Shown here in pieces: positions 9,426-18,416 of a DNA stretch of 64,000 nt. Below the pieces are notes generated by a model, which saw only the letters and a program-made list of their open reading frames with translations, did not search any database and had not been told where the DNA came from. Positions within the stretch are counted from its first letter, which is position 1. The number at the start of each line of letters is the position of its first letter. The stretch spans positions 434,001-498,000 of the forward strand of contig OZ037836.1 in the NCBI GenBank assembly GCA_964035575.1, given 5' to 3'. The stretch is from Rhynchopus sp. YZ270_cl-10. Taxonomy: Eukaryota > Euglenozoa > Diplonemea > Diplonemida > Diplonemidae. The translations under genes were made by a program, and so were the position numbers.

Positions 9426-9905
9426 CATACTTGGACCGCCCGAAATATATTTCACGTTTTCACGTTTTTGGGCATCTCCTGAGCAACTACAGGCCCGAAA
9501 CACCCCGAGAATGACCCTGTGACCCGAAAATTCACAAAAATTCACCCTGAAATACGAAAAAATAGTGAAAACCCGGTTCATAGTGTGTTTTGGGTGGGAA
9601 TAAGCAAATGATAGTCAGAAACCCGTGATTTGGTGGTGATTCTCACGGGCCTCCAAAGTGCACTCAGGTGTACAAAAGTTTTCGATTATTGCTTATTTTG
9701 ACAGATTTGACATCAAATATTTCCAAATATAAAAAGCTTATTGCGAAAATGAGTAGAACCCTACCTAGTCGGTTTTCACTAAGGAAAAAGCGCCCAAATT
9801 CACCCGAAATCTGCATTTCGGGCAACTTCGGGCGTTTTCGGGCGCACAAAATCGCCCGAAATCCGCCCGAAATGCCCGAAATATATTTCGGGCGGTCCAA
9901 GTATG
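9426..9905. mobile_element. 480-bp inverted-repeat element with AATAAA target duplication
   Basis: Perfect 28-bp inverted ends starting CATACTTGGACCGCCCGAAA (9426-9453 and 9878-9905), directly flanked by AATAAA on both sides (9420-9425, 9906-9911). The right portion is crowded with CCCGAAAT/TTCGGGC motifs. An internal segment (9683-9765, TCGATTATTGCTTATTT... ATGAGTAGAACCC) is related to repeats at 22750-23240. It has no coding capacity. Superfamily unclear; a 6-bp duplication does not by itself decide it. Confidence 0.75.
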
Positions 9906-10020
9906 AATAAAGACACACACATTTGCACTTGGTATCGTCCACGAGGCCACCGCCATACTCATGCACACATTCTGACAGTGTGTACTTCTCTCCGTCAAAG
10001 CTCTCCACACATATTTCCAT
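9906..10020 (-). pseudogene. Internally deleted Ubl-LRR pseudogene
   Basis: From the ATG at 10020 it reads MEICVESFDGEKYT, the first strand-turn of the Ubl domain, and then jumps directly to LSECVHEYGGGLVDDTK and KCVC, the C-terminal tail of the family. All LRRs and most of the Ubl are missing. The frame survives the junction. The CaaX box itself is destroyed because the 480-bp element at 9426-9905 sits right after the CVC codons, so translation would run into the element. Confidence 0.75.
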
Positions 10021-10285
10021 GGTTTCGTGTCTCTCTGTTTCGTGCAAGGTGTTTTGGGGGTAAGAAGAAGAATCAAGCACAGGACACATTGATCAGTCAA
10101 GTCGCTCGACACTCCTGCTAATGCCCTTGCAACGTGAAGTGTGTTGCGTACTGGCTGTGTGTGTGTGTGGTGTGCAAGAGACAACAAACAGTTACAAGGG
10201 GAGAGGTCTTTTGTTTTGAACATTTTGAAAGCTTGGATGTATTAGTGTGGACACCCGAGGATGTGCTCCACTATGTGTTCCTTGT
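10021..10285 (-). promoter_or_regulatory. 5' flank of the deleted Ubl-LRR copy
   Basis: Same flank as at 5032-5290 and 30772-30955, including the pyrimidine tract, the GTGTGTGTGTGG run, and the box GTGTGGACACCCGAGGATG (about 10245-10265). It is well preserved although its gene is deleted, which suggests a young deletion. Confidence 0.55.
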
Positions 10286-10316
10286 GAACTTGGCACCATA
10301 CTTTTGTTATTTGCAA

Positions 10317-10530
10317 GACTTTTCAGTTTCTCTATCCTCTGCGATATGAAGCGCAAACACGCCGTTTTCAATTTGATTCGCAGACCGATACTGACTCACG
10401 AAGTTGCTGTGTCAAAAAACACCTTCATCTCCACTGTATAGCGCGAAGCCTCCCAGACCAAACGGTCTAACATGTTGCATTGATATAGTGTGGGGGAGAA
10501 GTGAGGAGCACGAGAATCGTTTTCGTATTA
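10317..10530. repeat. Ubl-gene flank block (copy 4)
   Basis: CGCAAACACGCC block followed by the CCTCCCAGACCAAACGGTC segment; matches 9039-9249. Confidence 0.7.
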
Positions 10531-10633
10531 CAGTGAGACAACAAACAGCGGAGGGGTAAAAACCCCTCCTTAGAGTTTTGAAATACCAAAATCCACCTTA
10601 GTTTTTACCCCGCCGGTGTTTGTTGTCTTACTG
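10531..10633. mobile_element. 103-bp Tc1/mariner-like MITE
   Basis: Starts CAGTGAGACAACAAACAG and ends with the near-complement, with roughly 35-bp imperfect inverted ends that continue into GGGGTAAAAAC. Flanked by TA on both sides. CAGT ends and TA duplication fit Tc1/mariner. A copy with an intact left end starts at 9250. Confidence 0.65.
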
Positions 10634-11157
10634 TAACAAGAAAATTTCCTAACATATGTCACAAGTGTCATGTCTCCGAAATTGAAACCGCACCCTACTT
10701 TTCCTTTTTATGTTTTTCCCTCACCCCCGAAAACAATAAAGCAATAAAAACAATAAAGACAAAAGGGAGAGGTTGTGGTGAAACGCACACACCTCGACCT
10801 GTCGGTGAAATGTGGCTCTACTCAAACCCGCCCCGGATTAGAAAAATGGAAAAAAGGATGGGAGTAGGGTACGGTGTTCAATTTCCTTTTAGCATTGCAT
10901 GGATTCATAAAAAAACAAAAAGACATTCGAATCATGTCCCACCACAAAGCATTTGTCTTCATTTAGTATAAAACGACAACATGCTTGGTTGTATCAGTGT
11001 ACGCACGCGAAAATGCAAAGAACTGTGCATAAAACAGAAACATCTCCAGTTTCATATTTTTAGGGGCAAAGTGCAACGTGCAATGTAACATTCGTTCTCT
11101 GAACATCGCAATGAGCGCCTAGCCTCTCGAAAGATGCATTGCAATGGACGTGCTGTC
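10634..11157. other. No gene seen; dispersed repeat
   Basis: 10680-10800 contains a repeat (CCGCACCCTACTTTTCC ... AATAAAGACAAAAGGGAGAG ... GTGAAACGCACACACC) that also occurs inverted at 34555-34680 and in parts near 56605, 57600 and 59055. The rest, up to the stop of the LRR gene, shows no features. Confidence 0.55.
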
Positions 11158-12258
11158 TCACATGCACACACATTTGCGCTTTGTCTTCTGCACGACGTCG
11201 CTTGTCTCATCGTCCATGAGGATACGGCTGTGCACATGTTCTGACACAACACTGCTCGATCCGGTGATGTTGATGCTGCTTGTGGGTATTTCGCATCCAT
11301 ACAGGAAGCTTGGCCCAATGTGCTGAACGGTCGTCCACCCAGATAAGTCAAGTGTTTTCAATGCGCTGCAGTTGATGAGAAAAGAGTTCCCAAGCTGCGT
11401 CACATTGTTCCACCCAGACACATCCAGTGTTGTCAATGAGATGCAGTTGGAGAGAAAGGACTCATCAACCCGCATCACATTACTCCACCCAGTCATGTTA
11501 AGGGTTTGCAATGCTACGCAGTACGAGAGAAAGGACTTTCCCAGCTGCGTCACATTATTCCACCCAGAAATATCCAGTGTGGTCAATGAGATGCAGTTGG
11601 AGAGAAAGTAGTTATCAACCCGCGTCACATTGTTCCACCCAGATAAGTCAATGGTTTGCAACGCAGTGCAGCTGTAGAGAAAGTAGTCCCCTGTTTGCGT
11701 TACCTTGTTCCACCCAGATAAGTCAAGGGTTTGCAATGCAGAGCAGCTGGCGAGGACGGAACCCTTCAGGAGTGTAACATTGCTCCACCCAGATAGATCA
11801 GCAGTGTGCAGTGCGGTGCAGCTTTGGAGGAAACCTCCTTCTATTTGAGTCACACCTGGCACACCACTGAGATCAAGTTCTTCGAACGTGCCACCGTCCA
11901 AGAATCTAGAGGGGATCTCAGTAACAGCTTCTGCCTGCAGAAACAAATGAATCAGCTTGGGATCCGCCAGACCTGCGAACTTCTCTCGCGTCAGCCTTGT
12001 CTCACCCAAGTCACGAAGAGCTGCAATGGCGTCGTCCTTCTGCGACTTCATCTTCGTCAGCACAACTGTGTCCCCAGCACTCAGCTGCGTGATGTAGTCT
12101 CCTGCGGCCAGGAGCTTCTCTCCTAAGCTCATGTCAAAGCCGTCTTCGCACAACTCTGCTGCAGACGCCACCTTCCGCCGTATGTCCGCAGTTGTATCAT
12201 CCACACCCACCTCGACTGTGTACTTCTCTCCGTCAAAGCTCTCCACACATATTTCCAT
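11158..12258 (-). CDS. Ubl-LRR protein with polybasic CaaX tail (paralogue 3, 8 repeats)
   Basis: 366 aa from the ATG at 12258; an in-frame GTG farther upstream is rejected. Ubl residues 1-73 (MEICVESFDGEKYTVEV, AELCEDGFDMSLGEKLLAAG), joint 74-117 (TREKFAGLADPKLIHLFLQ), then eight 25-residue repeats such as IDLSGWNNVTRVDNYFLSNC. The C-terminal tail reads INITGSSSVVSEHVHS and ends QKTKRKCVCM, again a polybasic CaaX signal. The fifth and sixth repeats contain near-identical pieces of other repeats (LDISGWNNVTQLG, LDVSGWNNVTQLG), evidence of internal 75-bp unit duplication. Same predicted topology and role as the other paralogues: a cytosolic LRR scaffold held at a membrane. Confidence 0.82.
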   Translation of the reverse strand: MEICVESFDGEKYTVEVGVDDTTADIRRKVASAAELCEDGFDMSLGEKLLAAGDYITQLSAGDTVVLTKMKSQKDDAIAALRDLGETRLTREKFAGLADPKLIHLFLQAEAVTEIPSRFLDGGTFEELDLSGVPGVTQIEGGFLQSCTALHTADLSGWSNVTLLKGSVLASCSALQTLDLSGWNKVTQTGDYFLYSCTALQTIDLSGWNNVTRVDNYFLSNCISLTTLDISGWNNVTQLGKSFLSYCVALQTLNMTGWSNVMRVDESFLSNCISLTTLDVSGWNNVTQLGNSFLINCSALKTLDLSGWTTVQHIGPSFLYGCEIPTSSINITGSSSVVSEHVHSRILMDDETSDVVQKTKRKCVCM

Positions 12259-12455
12259 GGTTTTGTGTCTCTCTGTTTTGTGCAAGGTGTTTTGGGGGTA
12301 AGAAGAAGAATCAAGCACAGGACACGTTCATCAGTCACGTTGCTCGAAACTCCTGCTGATGCCCTTGCAACGTGAAGTGTGTTGCGTACTGGCTGTGGCT
12401 GTGTGTGGTGTGCAAGAGACAACAACAATTACAAAAGGGAGAGGTCTTTTGTTTT
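12259..12455 (-). promoter_or_regulatory. 5' flank of Ubl-LRR paralogue 3
   Basis: Closely matches 5032-5225, with the same pyrimidine tract and AG before the ATG and the GGGAGAGGTCTTTTGTTTT end. Similarity stops at about 12455. Confidence 0.5.
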
Positions 12456-12639
12456 AATGGTGTGGCACGCCCCAAAAAAAAAGTCATATTTGTGTAGTTC
12501 TTATGTAGTGCTTATGTATTGTAAAAAGGGGGGGGGTAAAAAATTTTTTCCCACCCATTGTGTTAGAGCAGGCCTGACGCTAAACAGCTAAAAAAATAGC
12601 ACTTTCGGGCTTGGAATTCCGGTTTTTTTACGGGTTTTT

Positions 12640-13146
12640 CTACACAGGAATCAGACATTTTTCGACCTTGGTCCATGGCTGGTGGTGAAAATCATGATTT
12701 TTTTTTGCCCACGATACGTTTCGAACATACGCGCTGCGCGCGAAAAAGGTCCTCATAAGCTCAATTCCGGAAACAAATACGGGGGAAGCGAAGTCTTCCA
12801 ACTCCTCCGCCCTCCGTTTTCTCTTGAACCTGTGACGCTTGTCGCTGAGAAACAGGACAACAGCGTGTTCAAGAATATTCCCCATCTCTTCGGTATTAAA
12901 CTCGGGTGCCTGTTCATGAAGAATCATCAGCTTCTCAATAGTGCTGTGAGAATGGCGGTGGCGTCTCTTTGCGTAGATGTGGTCCAGGAGAGAGAATCCT
13001 CGTTCAACAACAACAACGAAGACGGGAGTGCAACGACCACAGCCTCCAAAACCCGTGCGAGAGTATCCCATTTTCCGACTTGCAATGTTCAAGAGCAAGA
13101 AGACTTCGAGAAAACTGCGTTCTGGCGAAGCCACGGTACGCAACAT
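12640..13146 (-). pseudogene. hAT transposase C-terminal remnant
   Basis: The frame includes ERGFSLLDHIYAKRRHRH, then STIEKLMILHEQAP, which matches the hAT C-terminal dimerisation region (ERxFSxxxxIxxxxRxxL...LxxLMxI). It continues with AEELEDFASPVFVSGIELM. The N-terminal catalytic part is absent and the 5' portion runs into a dispersed repeat at 13123. Fragments of the same C-terminus recur at about 20700-20800 and 27350-27440. A possible hAT end, CAGGCCTGACGCTAA, lies downstream at about 12564. This is the likely source family for the hAT-like MITEs in the window. Confidence 0.6.
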
Positions 13147-13258
13147 TTCAAAAAATTGCGCTTAAAAATGCACTTTGTTTTACAGCCAAGCTATGTCATG
13201 GGGAGGGTGGAATGCAAGCTTGCGCCGCAGGCGCACGGTACGCTACTTTTTTATTGCA
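13123..13258. repeat. GCGAAGCCACGGTACGC dispersed repeat
   Basis: Unit beginning GGCGAAGCCACGGTACGCAA, passing through TGCGCTTAAAA and CTATGTCATGGGGAGGGT, and ending GCGCCGCAGGCGCACGG then TACGCTAC. Other copies or pieces: 20884-21012, 21062, 21182-21275, 25501, 25621-25745, 27542-27668, 27722, 27840-27945, 45972-46100 and, inverted, 61427-61552. Confidence 0.75.
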
Positions 13259-13529
13259 GACAACAACGCAGTGTAACGCAGCGTAGCGCAGTGCAACGGA
13301 GTGGTTGTTAGGAAATAATACAAACCGTAAGGATCGGTCCTTTTTGGAATCGAAGGATGAAAATTGTGTGTTTAAATTCGATAGTCCCGTATTTGTTTCT
13401 CTCTCCCTTTCTCCCCAACCTCTGCTCCCCGACTCCAATTCAACCAACACTCACAGACGGGGCCAAAACGAACTCTGCGGAGGGTGTTCAAATTTCCCGT
13501 TTTTCCCTTTTCTCCCGTTTTTCCCTTTG

Positions 13530-13931
13530 TCTTTGCCATTTTTTTTTCCAAAAAAAAAAAAATTTTTTTTTTTTGACAAGGCAATTTTCAGGTGAAAAAA
13601 AATTTTTTTTTTCGAAAAATTTTTGGCCCCCTGGGGTGGGTCTTGGGGCACCGAAAAATGCCAAAAAACGCAAAAATCGGGTGTTTTGAGCATCTGTGGT
13701 TACACCATATACACGTCTCTGTACAAGCCTATACTATACCCAAAAGTGGCTAGGCAAGGCCGTGTTTGACCAAAAAAAAAAATTTTTTTTTTCAAAAAAA
13801 CCGAGTTTTCGTCACCTGTGGGTGGTCGTAGGATCGAAATTTGCGAAAATTTTTCACTTTTTTTTTTTGACCCAAAAAATTTTTTTTCGACAAGGCAACG
13901 GGAAAAATGACTAAGGGGAAAGGGGAAAAAA
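13530..13931. repeat. Tandem repeat with alternating A and T runs
   Basis: A unit of roughly 0.4 kb with the order TTTTTGGCCCCCTGGGGTGG, ATCGGGTGTTTTGAGCATC, CCATATACACGTCTCTG, CCGAGTTTTCGTCACCTG, GACAAGGCAACGGGAAAAA and GGAATTTGGAGGATCCCC. One copy and the start of the next lie here. The tandem continues after the LINE (18414-18755) and a further copy is at 23402-23680. Runs of about ten A followed directly by ten T occur repeatedly. Confidence 0.75.
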
Positions 13932-14119
13932 GGGAAAAACGGGAATTTGGAGGATCCCCTATTTTGAGGATCATTTTTTACAGTCACATTTTACCTTAGC
14001 AAAATCCGAAAAAAAAAATTTTTTTTTCGAAAAATTTTTGGCCCCCTGGGGTGGGTCTGGGGGCACCGAAAAATGCAAAAAAACGCAAAAATCGGGTGTT
14101 TTGAGCATCTGTGGTTACA
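13932..14119. repeat. 188-bp target-site duplication, left copy
   Basis: Identical over 188 bp, by eye, to 18414-18601, with a constant offset of 4482. The left copy stops where LINE coding sequence begins and the right copy starts immediately after the poly(A) tail. Confidence 0.85.
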
Positions 14120-17100
14120 TCTAGCGGTGTGGTATCTGGATGACGGGACGCTGATGGGGTCTCCTCAAGGGGTCGCGGCTGCGTTCAAAGTGCTTCAGGA
14201 GGAGAGCCTGAGTTTGGGGCTGTCGGTGAACTCCAAAAAGTGCGAACTTATTCCCCTTGGGCTCTACCAACCAGACAGCTTCCTTAATGAGGCGGGATTT
14301 ACAGTGTCAGACCTGACGGTGATCCGGGACGGATTCAGCTTTCTGGGGGCCCCCATCGGCACCAATGAGTTCTGCGACAAGTTCATGGAGAAGAAGCTGC
14401 ACGAGTTTGCGTTGAATCTCCGCTTGCTGGGCAAGCTAGGAGACGCCCAGGTGGCCTTGTCTCTCCTGCGCCATTGTGAAGGCTTCTGCAAAGCGGTCTT
14501 CTACATGCGCGCTGTACGTCACCAAGGGGAGCACCTCTGGTTGAAGAAGTATGACAAGGAGGTGGACCGAGTGCTCGCGCAGATTCTGAGCTCGCCGGGG
14601 ACAGATCCCGACATATTGCTGCCGGACGCTGCCAGATTGCAGGCTGCCCTCCCCGTGCGCATGGGTGGCTTGGGGGTGCGCCGGTCGTACGACCACTGGA
14701 CGGCTGCCGCTATGGGAGCTGCTAGTGGCACCTACGCTCTGTGTAAGCACCTTGACAAGCACTATCGTTGGGATGCGGCGGGGTGGAGCCACACGGCCAC
14801 CAGGTACAACGAGTTGGTGGACGCCGATGCCCGCGTGGACACTGAAGAGCTTCCCCAGCAGATCCTCAAGCAGCGAGACCTCTCTGCCTCGATCATCGTG
14901 CGTCAGGTGGCCAATCTGCGTGATGAAGGTGACGTGCAAGACCGTGCCCGACTGAACTCGCTCCTGCTGCCCTTGGCCGGGGCGTGGATTACGGCATTAC
15001 CCCTCCCGGAGAATGTCATCAACCCCGAGGAGTTTCGAGCCGTGGTCCGCCTCAGACTGGGTCTTGTGGTGCACAGGGACAAATCACGATGCGAGCAATG
15101 TGGCCAGCCCATGGATGAATTCGGGGTACACGCCCTCAACTGCAAGCACGGGGGTTGCACGATTCGCAGACACAACCGGGTTCGAGATCTGGTGGGCATG
15201 TTGGGATCGAAGGCAGGCCTCGCTCCGGCCCTGGAACCAAAGCACATCGTCCTCGGAGGCACCAAACCGGCGGACATTTTCTTCTCCATCGGTATCGGTG
15301 ACGGCAGGCCTAGAGCGGTGGACTGCACGATCTGGAACCCTCTCGCCGCTTCTCATGTTCAGGAGGCGGCCCGAGCAGTGGGGCACGCAGCGGTCAAAGC
15401 TCAGTCGAAGAAACGGGGTAAACATGGTGACGCTTGCAGGAAGGCCCACATTTCCTTCTCAGCCTTTGCAGCCGAGGTCTTTGGGGGGCTAGGACCGGAG
15501 GCGGCTACACTGTGGCGACATTTGAACAAGATGGCGGCGGAGCGCGCGGATGGAGACAAGGTTCTGGCCTCGGTCAAGTGGAACGAACGCCTGGCTGTGG
15601 GTCTCCAACGGGAGGTGGGTGCCACGTTGCTGAAGAGGGGCGCTCTGTGCTTCAGCCTCGGGAACTCACGGGAGGCTTTGCCGGAAAAACTTGTTCCCCT
15701 CTCAAAAGACTACTACGCCCCGCCTGACACCCCTGATGACCGGTTCCCTTCCTACGTGGATGATCACCTGTACCGCTTAGCTGAAAACGATTGCGAAATC
15801 GTCGAGGAGCCCGCAGCCCCTGATCCCCCTTACGATGTTGATGAGGCCACAGTAGCAATGGAGGTGTGGTTACAGCGGCAGGCTGGCAAAGAGACCACCC
15901 ACCAGTCTTCTCTAGAAGTGACTCACGCTCCCTGTGATGACCCTGCAGCGGCCTTCCAGGCACAGTGTGCGTGCGACCCTCCTCCTGCTCTTGCGACGCA
16001 GCTGTCTGCCCTTGGATGCTCCGTCCCCGGGGACTTCCGCTACACTGTGGGTGACTGCTGCTTTGACGCTGTGGCGTACCAGTGCGAGAGGGACGCGGGG
16101 TCCTTGAGACTGTCTGCGATTGCACAGGTAGTCCAAGATGAGGACTTAGCGGCGCGTGCAGAGCCAAATGTCGCAGTATGGGCGAGTCGGATGCGCATCG
16201 CTGGGAGTCCGCGCCCGGACACCTGGGCTGACATGGTGACGGTTAACAGTCTTGCACGCGTTCTACATTCGGTTGTGGTGGTGTTCGTCGGTGGGCAACG
16301 GCCCACGGTCTTCACCCCCTCAGGCACTGTGGGCTACCGTCACGTGCTTGCGCTGGCCCACGACGGTCACGTAGCGGGCCACTTCACACCGGTCACCATC
16401 CCCGAGAAGCTGACGCAGTACCTCCTGATGCAAGAGCCGAACCCGCGCCTGCCGTCGCTCACATGTGTGTCTCGCGAGGCTCTGCTGGACTATCCTCAGG
16501 ACGAAACGAGGGCGGATTTCGGGCGATGCGAGTTGTGCTTGGCTGCTGTTCTTGGCAGTGAACGCCACTGGCAGTGTCGGGAGTGCGTGGGGTGGGCGTG
16601 CCTGTCGTGTCTTCCCCTAGGTTCAACTTGCCCTCGTGCCCTACCGGTCGCCAGCAACCCGCGCTCTGTGAAGAAGACGGAGCGCACGGTGACGACGGAC
16701 CCCAAGAGCAACAGCCTGGTGAAGGATCAGAAACAAGTCCGGGTGGCTAAGAGCACGGAGGCTGCGAAGATGAGGAGGGCACAGCTACACGACACCATGA
16801 GACAGGCACCATCGGACGTCAAGGGACAGGAGAGCGGCTACTCTACCACACAATCAGCCCTCCCTGCCGCCTCCGCGCCCTCGGTGCCCCACGTCGCGCA
16901 CGCTGTTCCCCAGCCTAACACCTCGCAAGCGCCCTCTGCTTCAGACGAGCCTCAGCAACATCAGACACCTACGGCGAGTGGCTACTCCAACACCAATTCA
17001 GCCCTCCCGTGCCCGAGCAATGTGATTTTCTGGAACGACTTGGCGCCCTGCCCTGGGTACAACAGGCCGATCCCAGCGACCCCAGAGGAGTGGCGGGTTT

Positions 17101-18377
17101 TGTTCTACCCCGTTGCCACTCACGCCGATCCCGAGGGCGCGTCTATGTCAGCTGCTAACGCTCTAGTGTGCTTCACTCGTTGGTGGGAGGCAATGAAGCC
17201 GAGTTTGAGTGGGGGGGACCAGCAGTGGGCTTCGATGCTTGGCGGCCGGCTCCGTAACCTTGCGAAGTCCGAAGCAGAGAGTGGCTACTCTAACACAGCA
17301 CCAGCCCTCCCTACTTCGTGTGCGCCCCACGTAGAGCAGACCCCTGTCCAACCTGGCACCTCGTCGCAGTCGCTTGCTGGATCGGCCGCGTCTCAGCAGC
17401 ATCAGGCACATACGGAGAGTGGCTATTCCAACACCCACTCAGCCCTCCCCGTACCCGCGCCTGTTGCAGCAGCTCCCTCAACCTCCAACACGAGAGTGCA
17501 GCCCCACGCTGTTCCGCCAACCGCTTCATCGCAGGTGCAGCCCACCAGGACACATACGGGGAGTGGCTATTCAAACACCACCCCAGCCCCCCCCGTATTC
17601 ACGTCCTCTGAGGCAGCTCACTCCCGCGCTGACACGAGTGAACAGCCACACGACGCCTCGCAAGGCAGTGCGTACTCCGCGGACCTCCTCGACAGGTCCC
17701 AACCCGCAGTTCCTTTGCCAGGCGCATCATCGGTCCCCAGCACAGACACAACATCGGAGAGTGGCTCCCAATCCGCACCACCAGCCCTCCCGAACTCTGT
17801 GCCGGTATGGAATGACATAGCGCCCTGCCCCGGGTTTGACTTGCCTACTCCAGAGACGGCCGAAGAGTGGGAGGGACTGTTCTATCCCAATACCACTCAT
17901 TTCAGCTCCCAAGGTGGGTACGGACTGACGGCAGCGGAGGCTTTCGAGTACTGTGGGCGGTGGAGGAATGCAGTGAAGCCGATGTTGAACCAGTGGGAGC
18001 TGAAGAAGTCGGCGGAGCTGTACAATCGCCTGCGGAGCCTTGTGCAGACGCGTCGTCGAAACGCCACATAGACACTAGAGTCACCATTTTTCTACTTTTC
18101 CTTTTTCGTTTCCCCCCCCCTCCCCCTTTTATAGACTAGAGTGTACAGCCAGGCCTGGCTAGACGTCGTTAACAGCTTTGAACCAAGGAGGTTCATCGTG
18201 TCGTCAGCCACGCCCCTAAACCAACAAAAGACTACAAACAAAAACAAACTTACAAGAGGCCGCCCCGTACCCCCTCCAGGCAAATAAAAAAGTAAAAGAA
18301 TGCCCTTCCTCAGTCCGGAAGTATCGCCTCAACCGGTCACCTGCCGTAAAAGAGAGAGAGGTTACAGAAAAAGCATG

Positions 18378-18413
<36 letters not shown>
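14120..18413 (+). mobile_element. 5'-truncated LINE with restriction-like endonuclease and OTU domain
   Basis: A non-LTR retrotransposon copy of 4.3 kb. It begins inside the reverse transcriptase domain (motif C, YLDDG), has one long open frame to 18071, a 3' UTR of about 300 bp, and ends in a 36-base poly(A) run (about 18378-18413). A perfect 188-bp duplication of the target flanks it. The intact frame and identical target copies point to a recent insertion. The domain order (RT, CCHC, restriction-like endonuclease, OTU) is known from LINE clades that lack or supplement the APE nuclease, such as NeSL/Utopia/Dualen-like groups; the clade was not determined. Confidence 0.85.
14121..18071 (+). 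CDS. LINE polyprotein C-terminal part: RT-CCHC-RLE-OTU-zinc finger-repeat tail
   Basis: About 1316 codons, open throughout; the natural start is missing because of 5' truncation. The ATG at 14073 lies in target DNA. Order: RT motif C WYLDDG (14132), RT thumb to about 15050; CCHC knuckle CEQC...H...C (about 15091-15150); restriction-like endonuclease with PADIFF (about 15270) and VDCTIW (about 15320). An OTU-like protease follows, with GDCCFDAV (about 16045, putative Asp/Cys), a WADM region (about 16225) and GHFTPV (about 16378, putative His). Next is a cysteine-rich finger CELC...HWQC..C...C..C (16524-16635). The tail (16830-18071) is Pro/Ser/Thr-rich with at least five SGYS(N/T)T motifs and two copies of an about 85-residue domain (WNDLAPCPGY at 17029; WNDIAPCPGF at 17807) that I do not recognise. 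Confidence 0.8.
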   Translation, partial: LAVWYLDDGTLMGSPQGVAAAFKVLQEESLSLGLSVNSKKCELIPLGLYQPDSFLNEAGFTVSDLTVIRDGFSFLGAPIGTNEFCDKFMEKKLHEFALNLRLLGKLGDAQVALSLLRHCEGFCKAVFYMRAVRHQGEHLWLKKYDKEVDRVLAQILSSPGTDPDILLPDAARLQAALPVRMGGLGVRRSYDHWTAAAMGAASGTYALCKHLDKHYRWDAAGWSHTATRYNELVDADARVDTEELPQQILKQRDLSASIIVRQVANLRDEGDVQDRARLNSLLLPLAGAWITALPLPENVINPEEFRAVVRLRLGLVVHRDKSRCEQCGQPMDEFGVHALNCKHGGCTIRRHNRVRDLVGMLGSKAGLAPALEPKHIVLGGTKPADIFFSIGIGDGRPRAVDCTIWNPLAASHVQEAARAVGHAAVKAQSKKRGKHGDACRKAHISFSAFAAEVFGGLGPEAATLWRHLNKMAAERADGDKVLASVKWNERLAVGLQREVGATLLKRGALCFSLGNSREALPEKLVPLSKDYYAPPDTPDDRFPSYVDDHLYRLAENDCEIVEEPAAPDPPYDVDEATVAMEVWLQRQAGKETTHQSSLEVTHAPCDDPAAAFQAQCACDPPPALATQLSALGCSVPGDFRYTVGDCCFDAVAYQCERDAGSLRLSAIAQVVQDEDLAARAEPNVAVWASRMRIAGSPRPDTWADMVTVNSLARVLHSVVVVFVGGQRPTVFTPSGTVGYRHVLALAHDGHVAGHFTPVTIPEKLTQYLLMQEPNPRLPSLTCVSREALLDYPQDETRADFGRCELCLAAVLGSERHWQCRECVGWACLSCLPLGSTCPRALPVASNPRSVKKTERTVTTDPKSNSLVKDQKQVRVAKSTEAAKMRRAQLHDTMRQAPSDVKGQESGYSTTQSALPAASAPSVPHVAHAVPQPNTSQAPSASDEPQQHQTPTASGYSNTNSALPCPSNVIFWNDLAPCPGYNRPIPATPEEWRVLFYPVATHADPEGASMSAANALVCFTRWWEAMKPSLSGGDQQWASMLGGRLRNLAKSEAESGYSNTAPALPTSCAPHVEQTPVQPGTSSQSLAGSAASQQHQAHTESGYSNTHSALPVPAPVAAAPSTSNTRVQPHAVPPTASSQVQPTRTHTGSGYSNTTPAPPVFTSSEAAHSRADTSEQPHDASQGSAYSADLLDRSQPAVPLPGASSVPSTDTTSESGSQSAPPALPNSVPVWNDIAPCPGFDLPTPETAEEWEGLFYPNTTHFSSQGGYGLTAAEAFEYCGRWRNAVKPMLNQWELKKSAELYNRLRSLVQTRRRNAT

Positions 18414-18416
<3 letters not shown>

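Noticed and set aside
9800-9905. Clustered CCCGAAAT motifs as a CRISPR-like or telomeric array
   Set aside because: Spacing and orientation are irregular and they form the end of an inverted-repeat element.
4187-12126. Plus-strand frames with repeated LLHPDKSxVCNxLQLERK motifs
   Set aside because: They are antisense readings of the 75-bp LRR repeat in the minus-strand genes.
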